Below, piece after piece: positions 12,218-23,689 of a stretch of DNA of 64,000 nt. Both the position numbers and the translations under genes were made by a program. Source of the stretch: Beroe forskalii (Eukaryota > Ctenophora > Nuda > Beroida > Beroidae). The DNA lies in assembly GCA_011033025.1 (NCBI GenBank), contig WFMF01000063.1, positions 556,572 to 620,571 on the forward strand, read 5' to 3'. Below the pieces are notes generated by a model, which was not told the origin of the DNA, did not search any database, and saw only the letters and a list, made by a program, of their open reading frames with translations. Every line of letters begins with the position of its first letter. The stretch's first letter is position 1.

Positions 12218-15200
12218 ATTATTATTATATTTATTATTATTATAGGAGACGGTAGGCTTACTAAAGCCTCCGTAGTGCCCCAACCCCACGGATTTGGAGG
12301 ACATATATGCACGACCATACCCTTCAAGAAACCTGGGTCGGCATGTTCCCATTCAGGTATGCGTACTATTTATAAGTGTACTCGCTTTAAGAGTACAATC
12401 TCTCCCCCCTAGCAAAGCTCTAGGGTAGAGGTCATGGTAGTTTGAAGAAGTCAGCTGACCCTGTAGTGATTTGCTAGAAGTTAAAACAGTGTCATGAAGC
12501 TGTTAGGTGCTGATACGCATTGCAACACGTGCCGTTTACCGCACATGGGCTTTCCATTGGCTAGTGCCTACGCACAGCCGTACAGGAATGACCCACACAC
12601 AGGTCACAACAGCGTGCCACGCACAGGAAGAAAAATAAATTTAAGTTTTAATGAACTACATTGAGAGTGAGACAGATTCAGATCGCAGAACACAAAACGT
12701 AGAGGCTACTCACTACTGAGCCGCGCACAGGTTCTCCATTGGCTAATGCCTACGCATAGCCGTATGAGGATAGCCCGTGCACAGGACACAGCATTGACTT
12801 GCCCAATAGAGTCAAATGGATTTCTTTATGAGAACTACAGAATTAATAACGCATTGCTGATTAGAATATACAATATTATTATCGATATCAGATATCAATT
12901 GCATCCTTGCAAACAAGAAACATAAATCTATGTAAACAACTTTTTGTGTCGCAATTTACATGCTAAAACTACCAGATTTAATAATCAAATCTCACATAAT
13001 TACTTTTAAAGACATATTCCCGCTTAGGACACGATTCTAGAAGCTTCTCAAAAAACCGTTAAATTAAGAGTACTATAAAACTACACTGCTCGCAAAAAGA
13101 ACGTACGTGGGCGCTGACGACAAAGTTTCTTAATTGTTAATTCTGTAAAATTGCTAGTTGCGCAACAATGAAAATGTTCCACACAAAAGGATGAGAATTA
13201 ATGCTAATACTACTCGACATGCATGTTAAAATCAAATAAGGAATACCGCTCATTTGCCTGTTGGAAACATATGTTATTGTTGTACTTGTAACTGTAACAC
13301 AGTTTACATGAATTGATGGTACTTGGCATCCTTGATCCTCAAAACAGCAGGAGTAAAAACGAAAGATCTTGTCTCGTTTCGTTGTGGATGTGAAGAAAAT
13401 GTGAATGTCATTAATTTCAACGACAAACAAGAATAAATAGCTAAAAGGGAACGAAAGTAATGAAATTAGGACACATAAAACTTGGTTTAAGCGACTGACT
13501 TCATTTGATCTATAATCATATAATAACGGCTTAGAACTCTACGTAAGGAAATTTGCAAATTCTTGTTCCAAAATTCAAAACTCATACCGATCATATCCGC
13601 AGGAGAAACATGGTGATTGCAGCTTTAGGAATCCTCTGATAATAAGCTACTCAAACTTCGTTTCAGCCTATATATTAATATTTTAAAGAATACTGTTGCA
13701 TGTGTTTAAATTCAAATTTATCACGAAGTGAAATATGATGAATGTGACTCAAGCTATTTTACGATGTAAAAGATTGTGACATGTTTAATCAAACAAATGA
13801 ATTCTACGATAAAGTTTTGGGGAATTTGGTTGTTGAGTACTTGTTTCACTCGCCTAAAGCATTCAGATTATCTGTCAAATGGCATCATAAGTTTCAAATT
13901 CCATGTGAATATGGAAAGAGCAACAGTCCAATAAACTTGCACTTTGAATTCCTATTCTATGGTTATTGGTTAAGCGTGGAAGTAAATAGTTTTCAAAAGT
14001 TGAAAAGGGTGGGAAATGGGTAGTAACATTGTTAATCTCAATGTGCAGTGCATGTGTTGTACCTTAATTGGTGTGCTGGTATAATAGTTCATCACAAGAT
14101 AGAAGAAAGTTGGCTAAGGGAAGGAACACAGGAGTGTGGTTCACTGGTGGTACCGATAGAAATTGTTCTTTTGGTGTGCTAAAATAGTGGTCCATCACAA
14201 GGAACGCTAGTGTACTACTTCATCAGCAAGAGGAGTAGTTTAGGAAGTGGTGTGTAGGAAGGTGCTTGGGAGGGTGGTGCACAGCTTCTGTTGTGTCTTG
14301 GTAGTGTTGTTAAAAAGATGGAATTTTAAAACGCAAGAAAGTTGGCTTTCTGAGGGAATACTTGTTAGATTTGAATGGATTACTGCTGGAAAATCAGACT
14401 AGATTCATTGATTTTTCAGCAGCAATCCATGGACAAGAAGAGAAGATCAAATAGATAATCAATCAATTCAAAAGAGTAGTCAATAAGGGTGAGGATGAGT
14501 TGTAACATTGGGTTGTAACATTGTTTTGCTCAGTTGGGTGGAAAGTGTGTTGTACCTTATTTGGTGTGCTAAAATAGTGGTCCATCACAGGGTAGCTGGT
14601 GTTCTACTTTATCAGCAAGAGGAGAAGTCTAGGAAGTGGTGTGTAGGAAGGTGCTTGGGCGGGTGGTGCACAGCTTCTGTTGTGTCTTGGTAGTATCGTT
14701 AAAAAGATGGAATTTTAAAAACGCAACAAAGTTGGCTTTCTGAGGGAATACTTGTTAGATTTGAATGGATTACTGCTGGAAAATCAGACTAGATTTCATT
14801 GATTTTTCAGCAGCAATCCATGGACACGAAATGTTTCACAAGAAGAAAAGATCAAATAGATAATCAATCAATTCAAAAGAGTAGTCAATAAGGGTGAGGA
14901 TGAGTTGTAACATTGGGTTGTAACATTGTTTTGCTCAGTTAGGTGGAAAGTGTGTTGTACCTTGATTGGTGTGCTAGAAGAGTGGTCCGTCACAGGATAG
15001 CTGGTGTTCTACTTTATCAGCAATCTGAGGAGTAGTCTAGGAAGTGGTGTCTAGGAAGGTGCTTGGGAGGGTGGTGCACAGCTTCTGTTGTGTCTTGGTA
15101 GTATCGTTAAAAAGATGGAATTTTAAAACGCAAGAAAGTTGGCTTTCTGAGGGAATACTTGTTAGATTTGAATGGATTACTGCTGGAAAATCAGACTAGA

Positions 15201-16421
15201 TTTCATTGATTTTTCAGCAGCGATCCATGGACAAGAAGAAAAGATGAAATAGATAATCAATCAATTCAAAAGAGTCAAAAAGGGTGAGGATGAGTTGTAA
15301 CATTGGGTTGTAACATTGTTTTGCTTAGTTGGGTGGAAAGTGTGTTGTACCTTGTTTGGTGTGCTAAAATAGTGGTCCATCACAGGGTAGCTGGTGTTTT
15401 ACTTTATCGGCAAGAGGAGTAGTCTAGAAAGTGGTGTGTAGGAAGGTGCTTGGGAGGGTGGTGCACAGCTTCTGTTGTGTCTTGGTAGTATTGTTAAAAA
15501 GATGGAGTTTTAAAAACGCAAGAAAGTTGGCTTTCTGAGGGAAAACTTGTTAGATTTGAATGGATTACTGCTGGAAAATCAGACTAGATTTCATTGATTT
15601 TTCGGCAGCAATCCATGGACACGAAATGTTTCACAACAGGAGAAGAATAAATAGATAAACAATCAATTCCAAAGAGTATAGTAAATAAGGGTGAGTTTGG
15701 GTTCATGGGTTGTAACATTGTTTTGCTCAGTTGTGTGAAAGTGTGTTGTACCTTGATTGGTGTGCTAGGATAGTGGTCCATCTCAGGTACGCTAGTGTAC
15801 TACTTCATCAGCAAGAGGAGAAGTCGAGTAATTGTGGTGTCTAGGAAGATGCTTGGGAAGATGCACAGCTTCTGTTGTGTCTTGGTAGTATCGATAGAAA
15901 GATGGAATTTTAAACTTTCTGAGGGAGTATTTGTAAGATATAAATGGGTTACTGCTGGAAAATCAGACTAAATTCCGTTGATTTCCAGCAGCAACCCATG
16001 AAAGGAAATGATTCATAAAAAGAGAGGATCAAAAAGTTAAATAATCTAATCAAAGAAAGGGTGAGGAAGTGCTAAGAAGAGTGCTAAAAAGAATAAGAGA
16101 AGAGAGAAATAGTGCGAGATGTGAAGTAAGATGAGGAGGGTGATTGCAAAAGTTACTACAAAGTTACAGAAAACGACACACAAAGGGGTCCCTTGCTGGT
16201 TGGAGTCCAGGCAAGGGAAGGACCTGATATCCTGGTCCTGGGTCGATCCTGCATTTTCAGCATGACAGGGGCACCTCTGGAAGGCTTGTGGCTCCAATCC
16301 ACGTATGCAGGTCTTAGTCTAAAAGACTCTGGAGATATTCCCACATACTGGAGCAGCGGGCCGTCCCTAACACCACTTGCCTGACACTGCTCCAGCATGA
16401 GGTTATTCACTCCTCGCCCCC
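12218..16421 (-). mobile_element. (TAA)n-tailed retroelement, inverted and longer copy
   Basis: Flanked by the 11-bp duplication TTACTCATCAT (12207-12217 and 16422-16432). On the minus strand it starts at 16421 with GGGGCGAGGAGTGAATAACC, passes a ~306-bp leader that the other copy lacks, then five ~390-bp tandem units and about 2 kb of unique sequence. It ends in the GGCTTTAGTAAGCC hairpin and a (TAA)n tail at 12218-12243. The leader holds a small frame (16156-16410, MNNLMLEQCQASG) and an inverted repeat (CTGGAGCAG/CTGCTCCAG). The two copies are near-identical over about 4 kb with a few indels (for example ~100 bp near 5940/12930). They look like two separate insertions, not transposon arms. 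Confidence 0.72.
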
Positions 16422-16432
16422 TTACTCATCAT

Positions 16433-16690
16433 AAGCAACTCCATAGCGAAGGAATTTTGAAAAAATTTTCGAAAATCTATTTTTTGTGAAAAAAGGGCGT
16501 GGCCTCCCACGCCCCTTAGGGTGACCCAATAATTCGGACAAAATTCTCAAAACTTTTATTCATCATAAGCAACTCAATGGCGAAAGAACTTTTGAAAAAT
16601 TCGAAAGTTTAATTTTTGCGAAAAAAAGGGCGTGGCCCCCCACGCCCCTCAGGGTGGCCGAAAAAATTTCTCATTATTTTTCTGATTTAT
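16433..16690. repeat. Repeat C, about two tandem copies
   Basis: Units of about 120 bp with AAGGGCGTGGCC, CCACGCCCCT, AGGGTG and TTCATCATAAGCAACTC. This is the right part of the repeat into which the inverted element inserted, followed by a further copy. Confidence 0.7.
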
Positions 16691-16734
16691 TACTAAGTTT
16701 TTGCAACACGACTAAAACATAATTTCGTTGCCTA

Positions 16735-17090
16735 CCTGAAATTGCTAACGCCTGCCAACCACATATATATATATCAGGGCGCTGGCAAGCGCCCGCAGCC
16801 ACGGAAAAAAAACCCGAGGGCATCTGCCCGAAGGGCAGATGCCCTCGGCCCGAAGGGCCGAGGGCATCGAGAGTCAGCATCCCCGGCCCGAAGGGCCAAG
16901 GATGCTACCCAACATCTGCCCGAAGGGCAGATGCCCTCGACGAAAGGGCCGAGGGCAGCCAACAGGCCAGCAGTCCCGGCCCGAAGGGCCAAGGACTTCT
17001 GGCAGACCTCTAACAAGCCAGTAGTACCAGCATGAAGTGCTAAAAGTGGTAGCGGAAACGTTTTTCAAGTATTGAAAAATACGTTTGCCA
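16735..17090. repeat. Cluster of GC-rich hairpins (CCCGAAGGGC type)
   Basis: At least six short perfect stem-loops occur in 250 bp, built on CCCGAAGGGC or GGCCCGAAGGGCC, some extended (CATCTGCCCGAAGGGCAGAT). The cluster stands inside AT-rich DNA. It is bounded by GGGCGCTGGCAAGCGCCC (about 16778) and a GTTTGCCAGCGCC end near 17090, so it may be a MITE with its own ends. Frames through it are palindrome artefacts. Confidence 0.7.
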
Positions 17091-17449
17091 GCGCCTATTA
17101 TATAAAAATACAGTAAATCGCGAAAATCGCGATTTTCGAGTCACGCTTTCAACCTGTTAATTTGATCCTTTAGTCACGAAAATTTGCACAGACATAGTCC
17201 ATGGCATGAATAACAAACCCTGTAAATTTCATGAAAATCGACCGGGTCGTTTCCTCACAATAAATTATCAAAAAAACGCTATTTTATCAAAAATTAGAAC
17301 ATGGACTACGACCCGACCCGACTCGATGATAAAAATTGTGTTTGAGTGTTCTCGAGAACCATAAAAGATAGAATTATAATCTAAACGGCATATGAAACTT
17401 CAGCATGATGTGCGTGCACTAGGCTATATAAAATTTTAAATTGAAAATT
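17091..17449. other. No gene or clear repeat seen
   Basis: AT-rich DNA between the hairpin cluster and the 142-bp satellite. A short inverted motif (AAATCGCGATTTTCGA) is present near 17115. Nothing else is supported. Confidence 0.4.
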
Positions 17450-18545
17450 CCTTAATTGGTTAATTGGCCAATTAAATCAATTATCGCGAATAACTTAAAA
17501 AGTAAAAATGATAGCGTCTTAGTTTTAACGGCATCATAAAATTTAGTCAAAACTACAATTAATACGTTTAATTTAAGTATCGGTTGCCAACCGCTTAATT
17601 AGTTAATTGACCAATTAAATCAATTATTGCAGATAACTTAAAAAGTAAAAATGATAGCGTCTTAATTCCAACGGCGTCATTAACATACGCAAAAGTACGG
17701 TTTATTTGTTCGATTTAAGTACCGGTTGCCAACCGCTTAATTAGTTAATTGGCCAATTAAAGTAATTATCGCCTATAACTTAAAAAGTAAAAATGATAGC
17801 GTCTTAATTTTAACGGCATCATTAACATACGACGGCAATATACGATTTTTACGTTCGATTTAAGTACCGTTTGCCAACCGCTTAATTAGTTAATTGGCCA
17901 ATTAAAGTAATTATCGCCTATAACTGAAAAAAAAAGTAAGAATGATAGCGACTTAATTTCTACGGCATCAGTAACTTACGTCGAAATTACGATTTATTTA
18001 TTTAATCTAAGTACCGGTTGCCCGCCGCTTAATAAGTTAATTGGCCAATTAAAGTAATTATCGCCTATAACTCAAAAAGTAAAAATGATAGCGACTTAAT
18101 TTCTACGGCACGAGTAACTTACGTCTAAATTACGATTTATTCGTTTAATCTAAGTACCGGTTGCCCGCCGCTTAATTAGTTAATTGGCCAATTAAAGTAA
18201 TTATCGCCTATAACTCAAAAAGTAAGAATGATAGCGACTTAATTTCTACGGCACGAGTAACTTACGTCGAAATTACGATTTATTCGTTTAATCTAAGTAC
18301 CGGTTGCCCGCCGCTTAATTAGTTAATTGGCCAATTGCCCAATTATAGTAAATATCGCATATAACCCATAAAGTAAAAATGTTAGCGTCTCAATTTCAAC
18401 GGCATCATCAATTTAAGCCAAAACTACGAGTAATTCGTTTAGTCGAAGTATAGGTTGCCAACCCCTTAATTAGTTTATTGACCAATTAAAGTAATTATCG
18501 CATATAACTCAAAAAGTCGAAATGATAGCGACGTAATTCTCACGT
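17450..18545. repeat. ~142-bp satellite with TTAATTGGCCAATTAA palindrome
   Basis: Seven to eight tandem units, each with CGGTTGCCAACCGCTTAATT, the palindrome TTAATTGGCCAATTAA, AGTAATTATCGCCTATAACT and AATGATAGCGACTTAATTTC. The middle units are the most alike and the edge units are diverged, as expected for an array maintained by unequal exchange. Confidence 0.85.
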
Positions 18546-18625
18546 TTAATGCATAAAAGTTCTTGCAGTAGCAATTATCACAACTTGAACTGATTGTCGT
18601 ACGTTTTATGCCAAAAGAGTGATAT

Positions 18626-19286
18626 GGATAGCCAAAAACAATTGAAAATTGTTTGGGTTACGCAGCCACCCAGTACCTAAAATTATACGATTAAAACTAT
18701 TGATATGAGTTTAAATCGCAGCCTGTCCGTGGCGGTGTGCTTTGGTTACTAAGAAATATCTTGGTCACGCATATGATGTGAGCTTATTACACAGTACACC
18801 CGTAACAACTTTCTACTTCATTCTTGTCGAATATCTTCACAATCGCGATGTTGTAACTGCAACCATAATAAGTGTGACTTCGACCTTCGTGTTTCCTAAC
18901 GGCATTATTAAAGAAGTGGACTCATTTTTTACATTGCAATCGCCCTCAGAGTCGCTAAAGATGACGATTTCAATCATCAAATAGGGATTAACGTACGATT
19001 AATTAAAAGGCATGCGTTCAAGCCTATTCACGTGAAAACACACTTAAAATAATGTTAGAAATTATAGATACTTTCTTTATGCGTCCGCACTCACGATTAG
19101 GTAACTGAAGGAGATTCAAACGGCAGTGAGTTGATAAATGTAAAGTTCTGCTTATTTCTTAGTAACCAAAGCACACCGCCACGGACAGGCTGCGATTTAA
19201 ACTCATATCAATAGTTTTAATCGTATAATTTTAGGTACTGGAGTGGCTGCGTAACCCAAACAATTTTCAATTGTTTTTGGCTATCC
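18626..19286. mobile_element. 661-bp DNA transposon (MITE-like) with ~132-bp TIRs
   Basis: Terminal inverted repeats at 18626-18757 and 19154-19286 are almost identical, with one small difference near AGCCACCCAG. They start GGATAGCCAAAAACAATTGA. Flanks are TAT on both sides, compatible with a 2-3 bp duplication, but the right flank is a TA microsatellite, so this is weak. The interior (18758-19153) has no transposase motif. The near identity of the arms implies recent mobility. Confidence 0.75.
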
Positions 19287-19346
19287 TATATATATATATA
19301 TATATTAACAACACGCATTATATATAGTAAGATATATAGAACTCAC

Positions 19347-19540
19347 GTGAAATTGCCCTGCTGCTGGGCTTGCTCCATGACCGTGAAAAGGGTGGCCATG
19401 TCCTCCAGGTGGGGCACCACCACAACCGCGTCATAGGGAGGGCTGGTCCTGCCCGCATTCACTTCGTCAATAACCAGCAACGTCACCTCTTTCTCAGCTA
19501 GCACTGAGCTGAGTAAAACTAGACAGAGCAAACAGAACAT
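19347..19540 (-). CDS. First coding exon of a secreted or membrane protein (partial)
   Basis: An ATG at 19540 begins a strong signal peptide (MFCLLCLVLLSSVLA) followed by EKEVTLLVIDEVNAGRTS and VVVVPHLEDMATLF. The exon ends at a good donor (TTTCAC|GTGAGTT; donor at 19346-19341). The beta-strand-like stretches after the signal peptide resemble the start of an alpha/beta fold, such as a periplasmic-binding-like receptor domain, but this is a guess. I cannot find the next exon on the left; a TA microsatellite and the 661-bp transposon follow at once. The gene may continue far away or be broken. Confidence 0.45.
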
Positions 19541-19745
19541 CGTCACCTTCAAGCTAAAAGGTCTTGTGTGAATTTTGGTACTTTTGAGATATCGCCAAAA
19601 AGCAATTTGGACTAAAATTATTGCAAATGCCATAAGTCAACTTAAGGCCAATAATCAGAATGAAACAAAAATTTTCAGAATGAAACAAAAATATAAGTCC
19701 TTTCTGCTTTTCAGAATAGGACCAGTAAAATATCACAAAAAGGTT

Positions 19746-19931
19746 TTAAACACATTTTAAAAGATGACAATAGAAGAAAAAAAATCGTTTGTGGTGGTCC
19801 GACTGAGCCTTTGGAAGGTACTCCTGCAGAGACCTAGAAAAGGTCTTCAGTGCACTTAAGACCTCCTTGCTTGAAGGTGACGACATGTTCTCAAGCAAAT
19901 GAGCGAGGAATTCGTCGTGTTTCTCGTGCAA
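19746..19931 (-). CDS. Possible exon or protein remnant, unidentified
   Basis: A frame with a protein-like composition (FLAHLLENMSSPSSKEVLSA, then FSRSLQEYLPKAQS). The start and splice sites are unclear and the end runs into an A/T-rich stretch (KRFFFF). It lies 200 bp upstream of the signal-peptide exon on the same strand, but a signal peptide should be N-terminal, so it is more likely an older remnant than part of that gene. Confidence 0.2.
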   Translation of the reverse strand: MHEKHDEFLAHLLENMSSPSSKEVLSALKTFSRSLQEYLPKAQSDHHKRFFFFYCHLLKCV

Positions 19932-20031
19932 TGTATGGCAACGAATAGAAAGATAATCACACTGGATATTGGTATATTGTGTAGAAATAGTGAACTATGT
20001 ACTTATGTATCTTACTACTTATAATTCTTCC

Positions 20032-20326
20032 TCATATATAAATTGATAAATATATATCTGTCTGTCCGGTCTTCCTTATATATAGTCACAGACCTCTCTG
20101 ACACCACTCAGTACCCAATCAAGCATACTGATGATCGGAATGTTCATACGAAAGTACCAGTGACGTTTGACACCACCAGGTATATATACATCACTTAGAT
20201 AAGAGGAGTAGGCACACCCGATTAAAATATGACTTCATCACTGATAAGAACTACAGTACTACATTGTACTGTACGAATTGCTGAAGCGAATGGTGAACGG
20301 TGGCCGGAGGCCACGGGCCCTGCTAG
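20032..20326 (+). mobile_element. Small Helitron-like element
   Basis: The 3' end has the Helitron signature: a hairpin GTGGCC-GGA-GGCCAC, an 8-bp spacer, then CTAG (20323-20326) followed by T. The probable 5' end, TCATATATAAATTG at 20032, followed by CTGTCTGTCCGG, resembles the 5' end of the Helitron at 24388-25041 (TCTTATATATAATTTCG, then CTGTCTGTGCCG). The 5' flanking base is not the expected A, so the left border is less sure. Confidence 0.55.
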
Positions 20327-20429
20327 TTATGATAATGCACATAATAAATAATTATTCAGTTTTCATAGTTTCATGAAAAAAGGGCCCTGCAAGTCGCAAT
20401 CTGATTATTAGTAAAATAGGTTATCAGGT

Positions 20430-21358
20430 GACATAGTGGAGGTTCTTAGTACAAAGATACTTCAGTTGAGAGTACAGTATAGATGAGGGTACCAAAATGC
20501 TCGTCAGGATGTCTACTTTCGATTTAGCCCCGGTCACAAGCCCAAACTCGATGTGATCGGGGTCTAATTGGGCCTTAATTGACTCTAATTGGGCCGTTTC
20601 CGAAATTGGTCCTAATTTGGAGTCTATTGGCCAAAAAGCCCCAGTTTTGATGGTAAACCATGTACTTTCCACGGTTTTTCGGGGTTTTTCAAGGTCCCGA
20701 TCGTCTCCGACCTCAGCAAGTACCTCTAATTGGGTATAATTGGCCTTAATTGGGCCAATTTCGAAATTGGCCAAAAAGCCCCAGTTTTGATGGTAAACTA
20801 TGTACTTTCCACGGGTTTTTGGGGTTTTTCAAGGTCCCGATTGTCTCTGACCTCAGCAAGTACCACAAATTGGGTATAATTGGCCTTAATTGGGCCAATT
20901 TCGAAATTGGCCGAAAAGCCCCAGTTTTGATGGTAAACTATGTACTTTCCACGGGTTTTTGGGGTTTTTTAAGGTCCCGATCGTCTCCGACACTGGCAAA
21001 TACCACTAATTGGGTATAATTACTAATTAGCCTTAATTGGGTCAATATTAAGCAGGCAGTCCTGATCCGTTGAGACGATCAGGACCTTAAAAAATCCCAA
21101 AAACCCGTGGAAAGTACATGGTTTACCATCAAAACTGGGGCTTTTTGGCCAATAGACTCCAAATTAGGACCAATTTCGGAAACGGCCCAATTAGAGTCAA
21201 TTAAGGCCCAATTTTACCCCGATCACATCGAGTTTGGGCCTGTGACCGGGGCTAAATCGAAAGTAGACATCCTGACGAGCATTTTGGTACCCTCATCTGA
21301 ACTGTACTCTCAACTGAAGTATCTTGGACCAATTTTATGTACTAAGAACCCCCACTAA
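20430..21358. mobile_element. Foldback repeat with ~270-bp inverted arms and a tandem core
   Basis: Left arm 20430-20690 and right arm 21100-21358 are inverted copies (CATGTACTTTCCACGG / GTGGAAAGTACATGG; GATGTCTACTTTCGATTTAG / CTAAATCGAAAGTAGACATC). Between them are about three ~122-bp tandem units derived from the inner arm (AAAGCCCCAGTTTTGATGGT and TAATTGGGTATAATTGGCC). Frames on both strands are mirror images of one another and are not genes. No transposase is seen and no TSD is obvious. Confidence 0.7.
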
Positions 21359-22097
21359 CACTCATACAAACAGCCATAATTCCATTCATTGAATTAATAG
21401 TGGCGGTTTTTTAGCTAACCGGTAAAATCCTGAAATAATTACGAAATTCGTTGCTTCAGTGGGGTTACCTTAGTGGGAGAAATTATTAAGGCAGTCAGAT
21501 TTTTCCAAAAGTCAGGCAAATCCGGAACCCATTCTAGACAGGAATTTTTAGGGGCTATGGCTCGAGCTATAGTACGAGCTATTGCCGAGGTAGTAGTTGT
21601 AGGTATTACCCTGGCTATAGCACAGGCTATAGTTAGATAGTTCGGGTCATCAATCATCATTCCTGTCTAGAAAGCACTCTGTCCCCAGCTATAGGTCTCT
21701 CTGATACACGTGACCCTGTAACGTGGTGCGTGTCTTGACAACAATGGGAATAGGAAGCAGATCTTAATTGCGCATCATTTCATTTGTTATTTTTAGGGTA
21801 TTCTACCCTTAGTCCGTAAGAAAGTATTTGATATTTATTTCACCAAAAGAAACTTGCCCAAGATCGTAAAATTAGGATAGGGCTTATTTTTTTTGGATTT
21901 TTTGAACTTTTTGGACATTTCACACCAATGTGTTATTTGTGTTTAAACTTTCATGTTCTTATTGATGCTCAATGGTTTCCAATCATTAGTCATTACAGAT
22001 GGCTTAAATCACTATTTTAAGGACGTTATTTTCAGGAGCATTTTAAGAGCCCTCAGTGCTTCTTGATACGGTAAGACGGAAAAATCATGATTCATGA
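21359..22097. other. No gene; GCTATAG-rich patch
   Basis: A degenerate run of GCTATAG-like words lies at 21545-21640 (GGGCTATGGCTCGAGCTATA and GGCTATAGCACAGGCTATAG). The rest is AT-rich with no supported feature. Confidence 0.35.
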
Positions 22098-22144
22098 GCC
22101 CTCAGTGCTTTTTGATTATATTATAATCAAAAAGCACTGAGGGC
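22098..22144. repeat. Near-perfect 47-bp palindrome
   Basis: GCCCTCAGTGCTTTTTGATT and its inverted copy are separated by only a few AT bases. A part of the same word (CCCTCAGTGCTTCTTGAT) also occurs at about 22052. Confidence 0.85.
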
Positions 22145-22418
22145 TTAAAGGTAAAACGAAAATTATGAGCAAGGGACCTTGGTCCAACAGTGATTAGAGA
22201 GGAACAGTTACCTAAGGATCAAAAGGTGTCAAATCAGGCCATACTAGCATACTGGTCTAAACAACAGCGCTCTGGCCACTCATTACCACGTAGGGGTTAT
22301 TCAAGGCCCGAGGGTCCTTCAAAAGGTCGTCCTTGGTTCACTTGGGGCCGGATGACGAAGGGCCAAGGAGTCACCAAGAGTTACATCGCAACTCAGGGCG
22401 AGATAAGAAATCAGTATT

Positions 22419-22688
22419 TTGCAAATTAACGAAAATTCAGCGTCACGGCCGAATAATGACAAAACCACGAGGCGCTGCCATATCTGTAACTCAGCTGATC
22501 ATCTGAAAGCAACGTTTCCACGTACTAACATGTCCTCAACATATTATAATAATTCATACAGAAACAATGGCAATAAAAACAGGTGGCCCACACGTAACTT
22601 TTCCAACGGTACTACTTATAATAATAATTTCAGAAGAAATAACTCCAATGACAAAGGACATCCCACTAACACTTGCAATAGTCCTTAA
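22419..22688 (+). pseudogene. Gag-like remnant with a damaged CCHC zinc knuckle
   Basis: The frame reads CHICNSADHLKAT, a retroelement zinc knuckle (C-x2-C-x4-H-x4-C), but the last cysteine position is phenylalanine. An Asn-rich basic tail follows (YNNSYRNNGNKNR, FRRNNSND), typical of low-complexity Gag C-termini. There is no protease or polymerase frame. The upstream frame at 22190-22429 (basic, Gly/Arg-rich) may be another piece of the same Gag. Embedded between two palindromes (22098-22144, 22707-22816). Confidence 0.5.
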
Positions 22689-22706
22689 TGTCATTATAAT
22701 AATCAC

Positions 22707-22816
22707 TTTTTTCTGATTTTTCTCAAATTTCTGGCGGCCATAACATAGTGCCGTTATGATTAATCATAACGGCACTATGTTATGGTTGCCAGAAATTTGA
22801 GAAAAATCAGAAAAAA
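22707..22816. repeat. 110-bp near-perfect palindrome
   Basis: Centre at 22761/22762 (GATT|AATC). Arms of 55 bp match with about one mismatch (CTGGCGGCC against GGTTGCCAG). Such loopless palindromes are unstable, so it is probably recent. Confidence 0.9.
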
Positions 22817-23679
22817 GGGATTAAGAGAAAAATAAAAGAAGACAAATATTCGGATAATAGTTACTGTGTTAGTAAATAATTGATAATCTATAAAAACAGA
22901 GGAGGGGGATGATGTTGGCATCTTATGTGCTTGCTTGTAAGCAAGCTAAACAACATCGGCAAACACGAAAATAGCATCAATTTACCCAACCCTACAGTAC
23001 TACTACAGATGCCAACAATCACGTCCTCTCCTATGATTATCACATTACAAAGAAAGACTACCTCTGTTGAAGCAGCGCTCCACTGAGCTCAATGTGCAGC
23101 CCACAGGTGGCCAATTATGACGTAGGCAATTATGACGAAAGCCATTATAATTCGGCTCTTGGCAATAGGGGCTAGGCAGTTGGCGAGAGGACTGGAGGAG
23201 AGTATATAAGAGCTGCGCTCAACAGTGTAGTCAGATTATTGTTCAGCTGCTAACGCATTCATGCGAACATGCTCTTTACCAAACCTAATCTATCCTTGTT
23301 TTATATTTACGTTATACTTGATAGTGCTATTTAGCCTCACTATATTGATTATACTGATTGTATTGATAACCAAAATACTAACCAAAGCTTGATTATAAAC
23401 CTCTCGTTTCACTTGTTCCTTGCTCACTTGAAACCCTAAACCTTTCCCTTGAACCAGACCTTTATACTTTTATAAACCCTGAAGAGGACTCTACCACGCT
23501 CTAGAGACATCACCTTACCTACTGGAACTGGACAACGATATGTAGGTAACAGTTTAACTACAGACGAAGAGGACTGAAGCCAACACTGCCAAGGGTGTGG
23601 TCAGACTCTGATTCATGAACTCATGAAGGAGGGTATTCGGCATTTCGGCCAGAAGATCAGGTCAGCTTACCTTCCAAAA
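22817..23679. other. No supported gene
   Basis: Mixed sequence with short low-complexity runs. A region near 23060-23290 has ordinary composition and a TATATAAGAG motif (about 23204), which could be a TATA box, but no coding frame follows. Confidence 0.3.
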
Positions 23680-23689
23680 GTTGGTAGTC

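Noticed and set aside
4902-14023. Similar small frames in both (TAA)n copies (MFNQ..., antisense to the element)
   Set aside because: They are antisense to the element and kept only because the copies are near-identical; no domain.
2382-16421. A 13.7-kb DNA transposon with ~4-kb terminal inverted repeats
   Set aside because: Each arm has its own 11-bp target duplication and (TAA)n tail, and the outer ends differ by a ~306-bp leader. Two independent retroelement insertions explain the data better.
16742-17068. Overlapping frames on both strands in the GC-rich patch
   Set aside because: They are produced by CCCGAAGGGC palindromes, which read open in both directions.
20424-21358. Matching frames on both strands (ESTWFTIKTGAFWPID)
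   Set aside because: They are the two arms of one inverted repeat, so they mirror each other; no domain.
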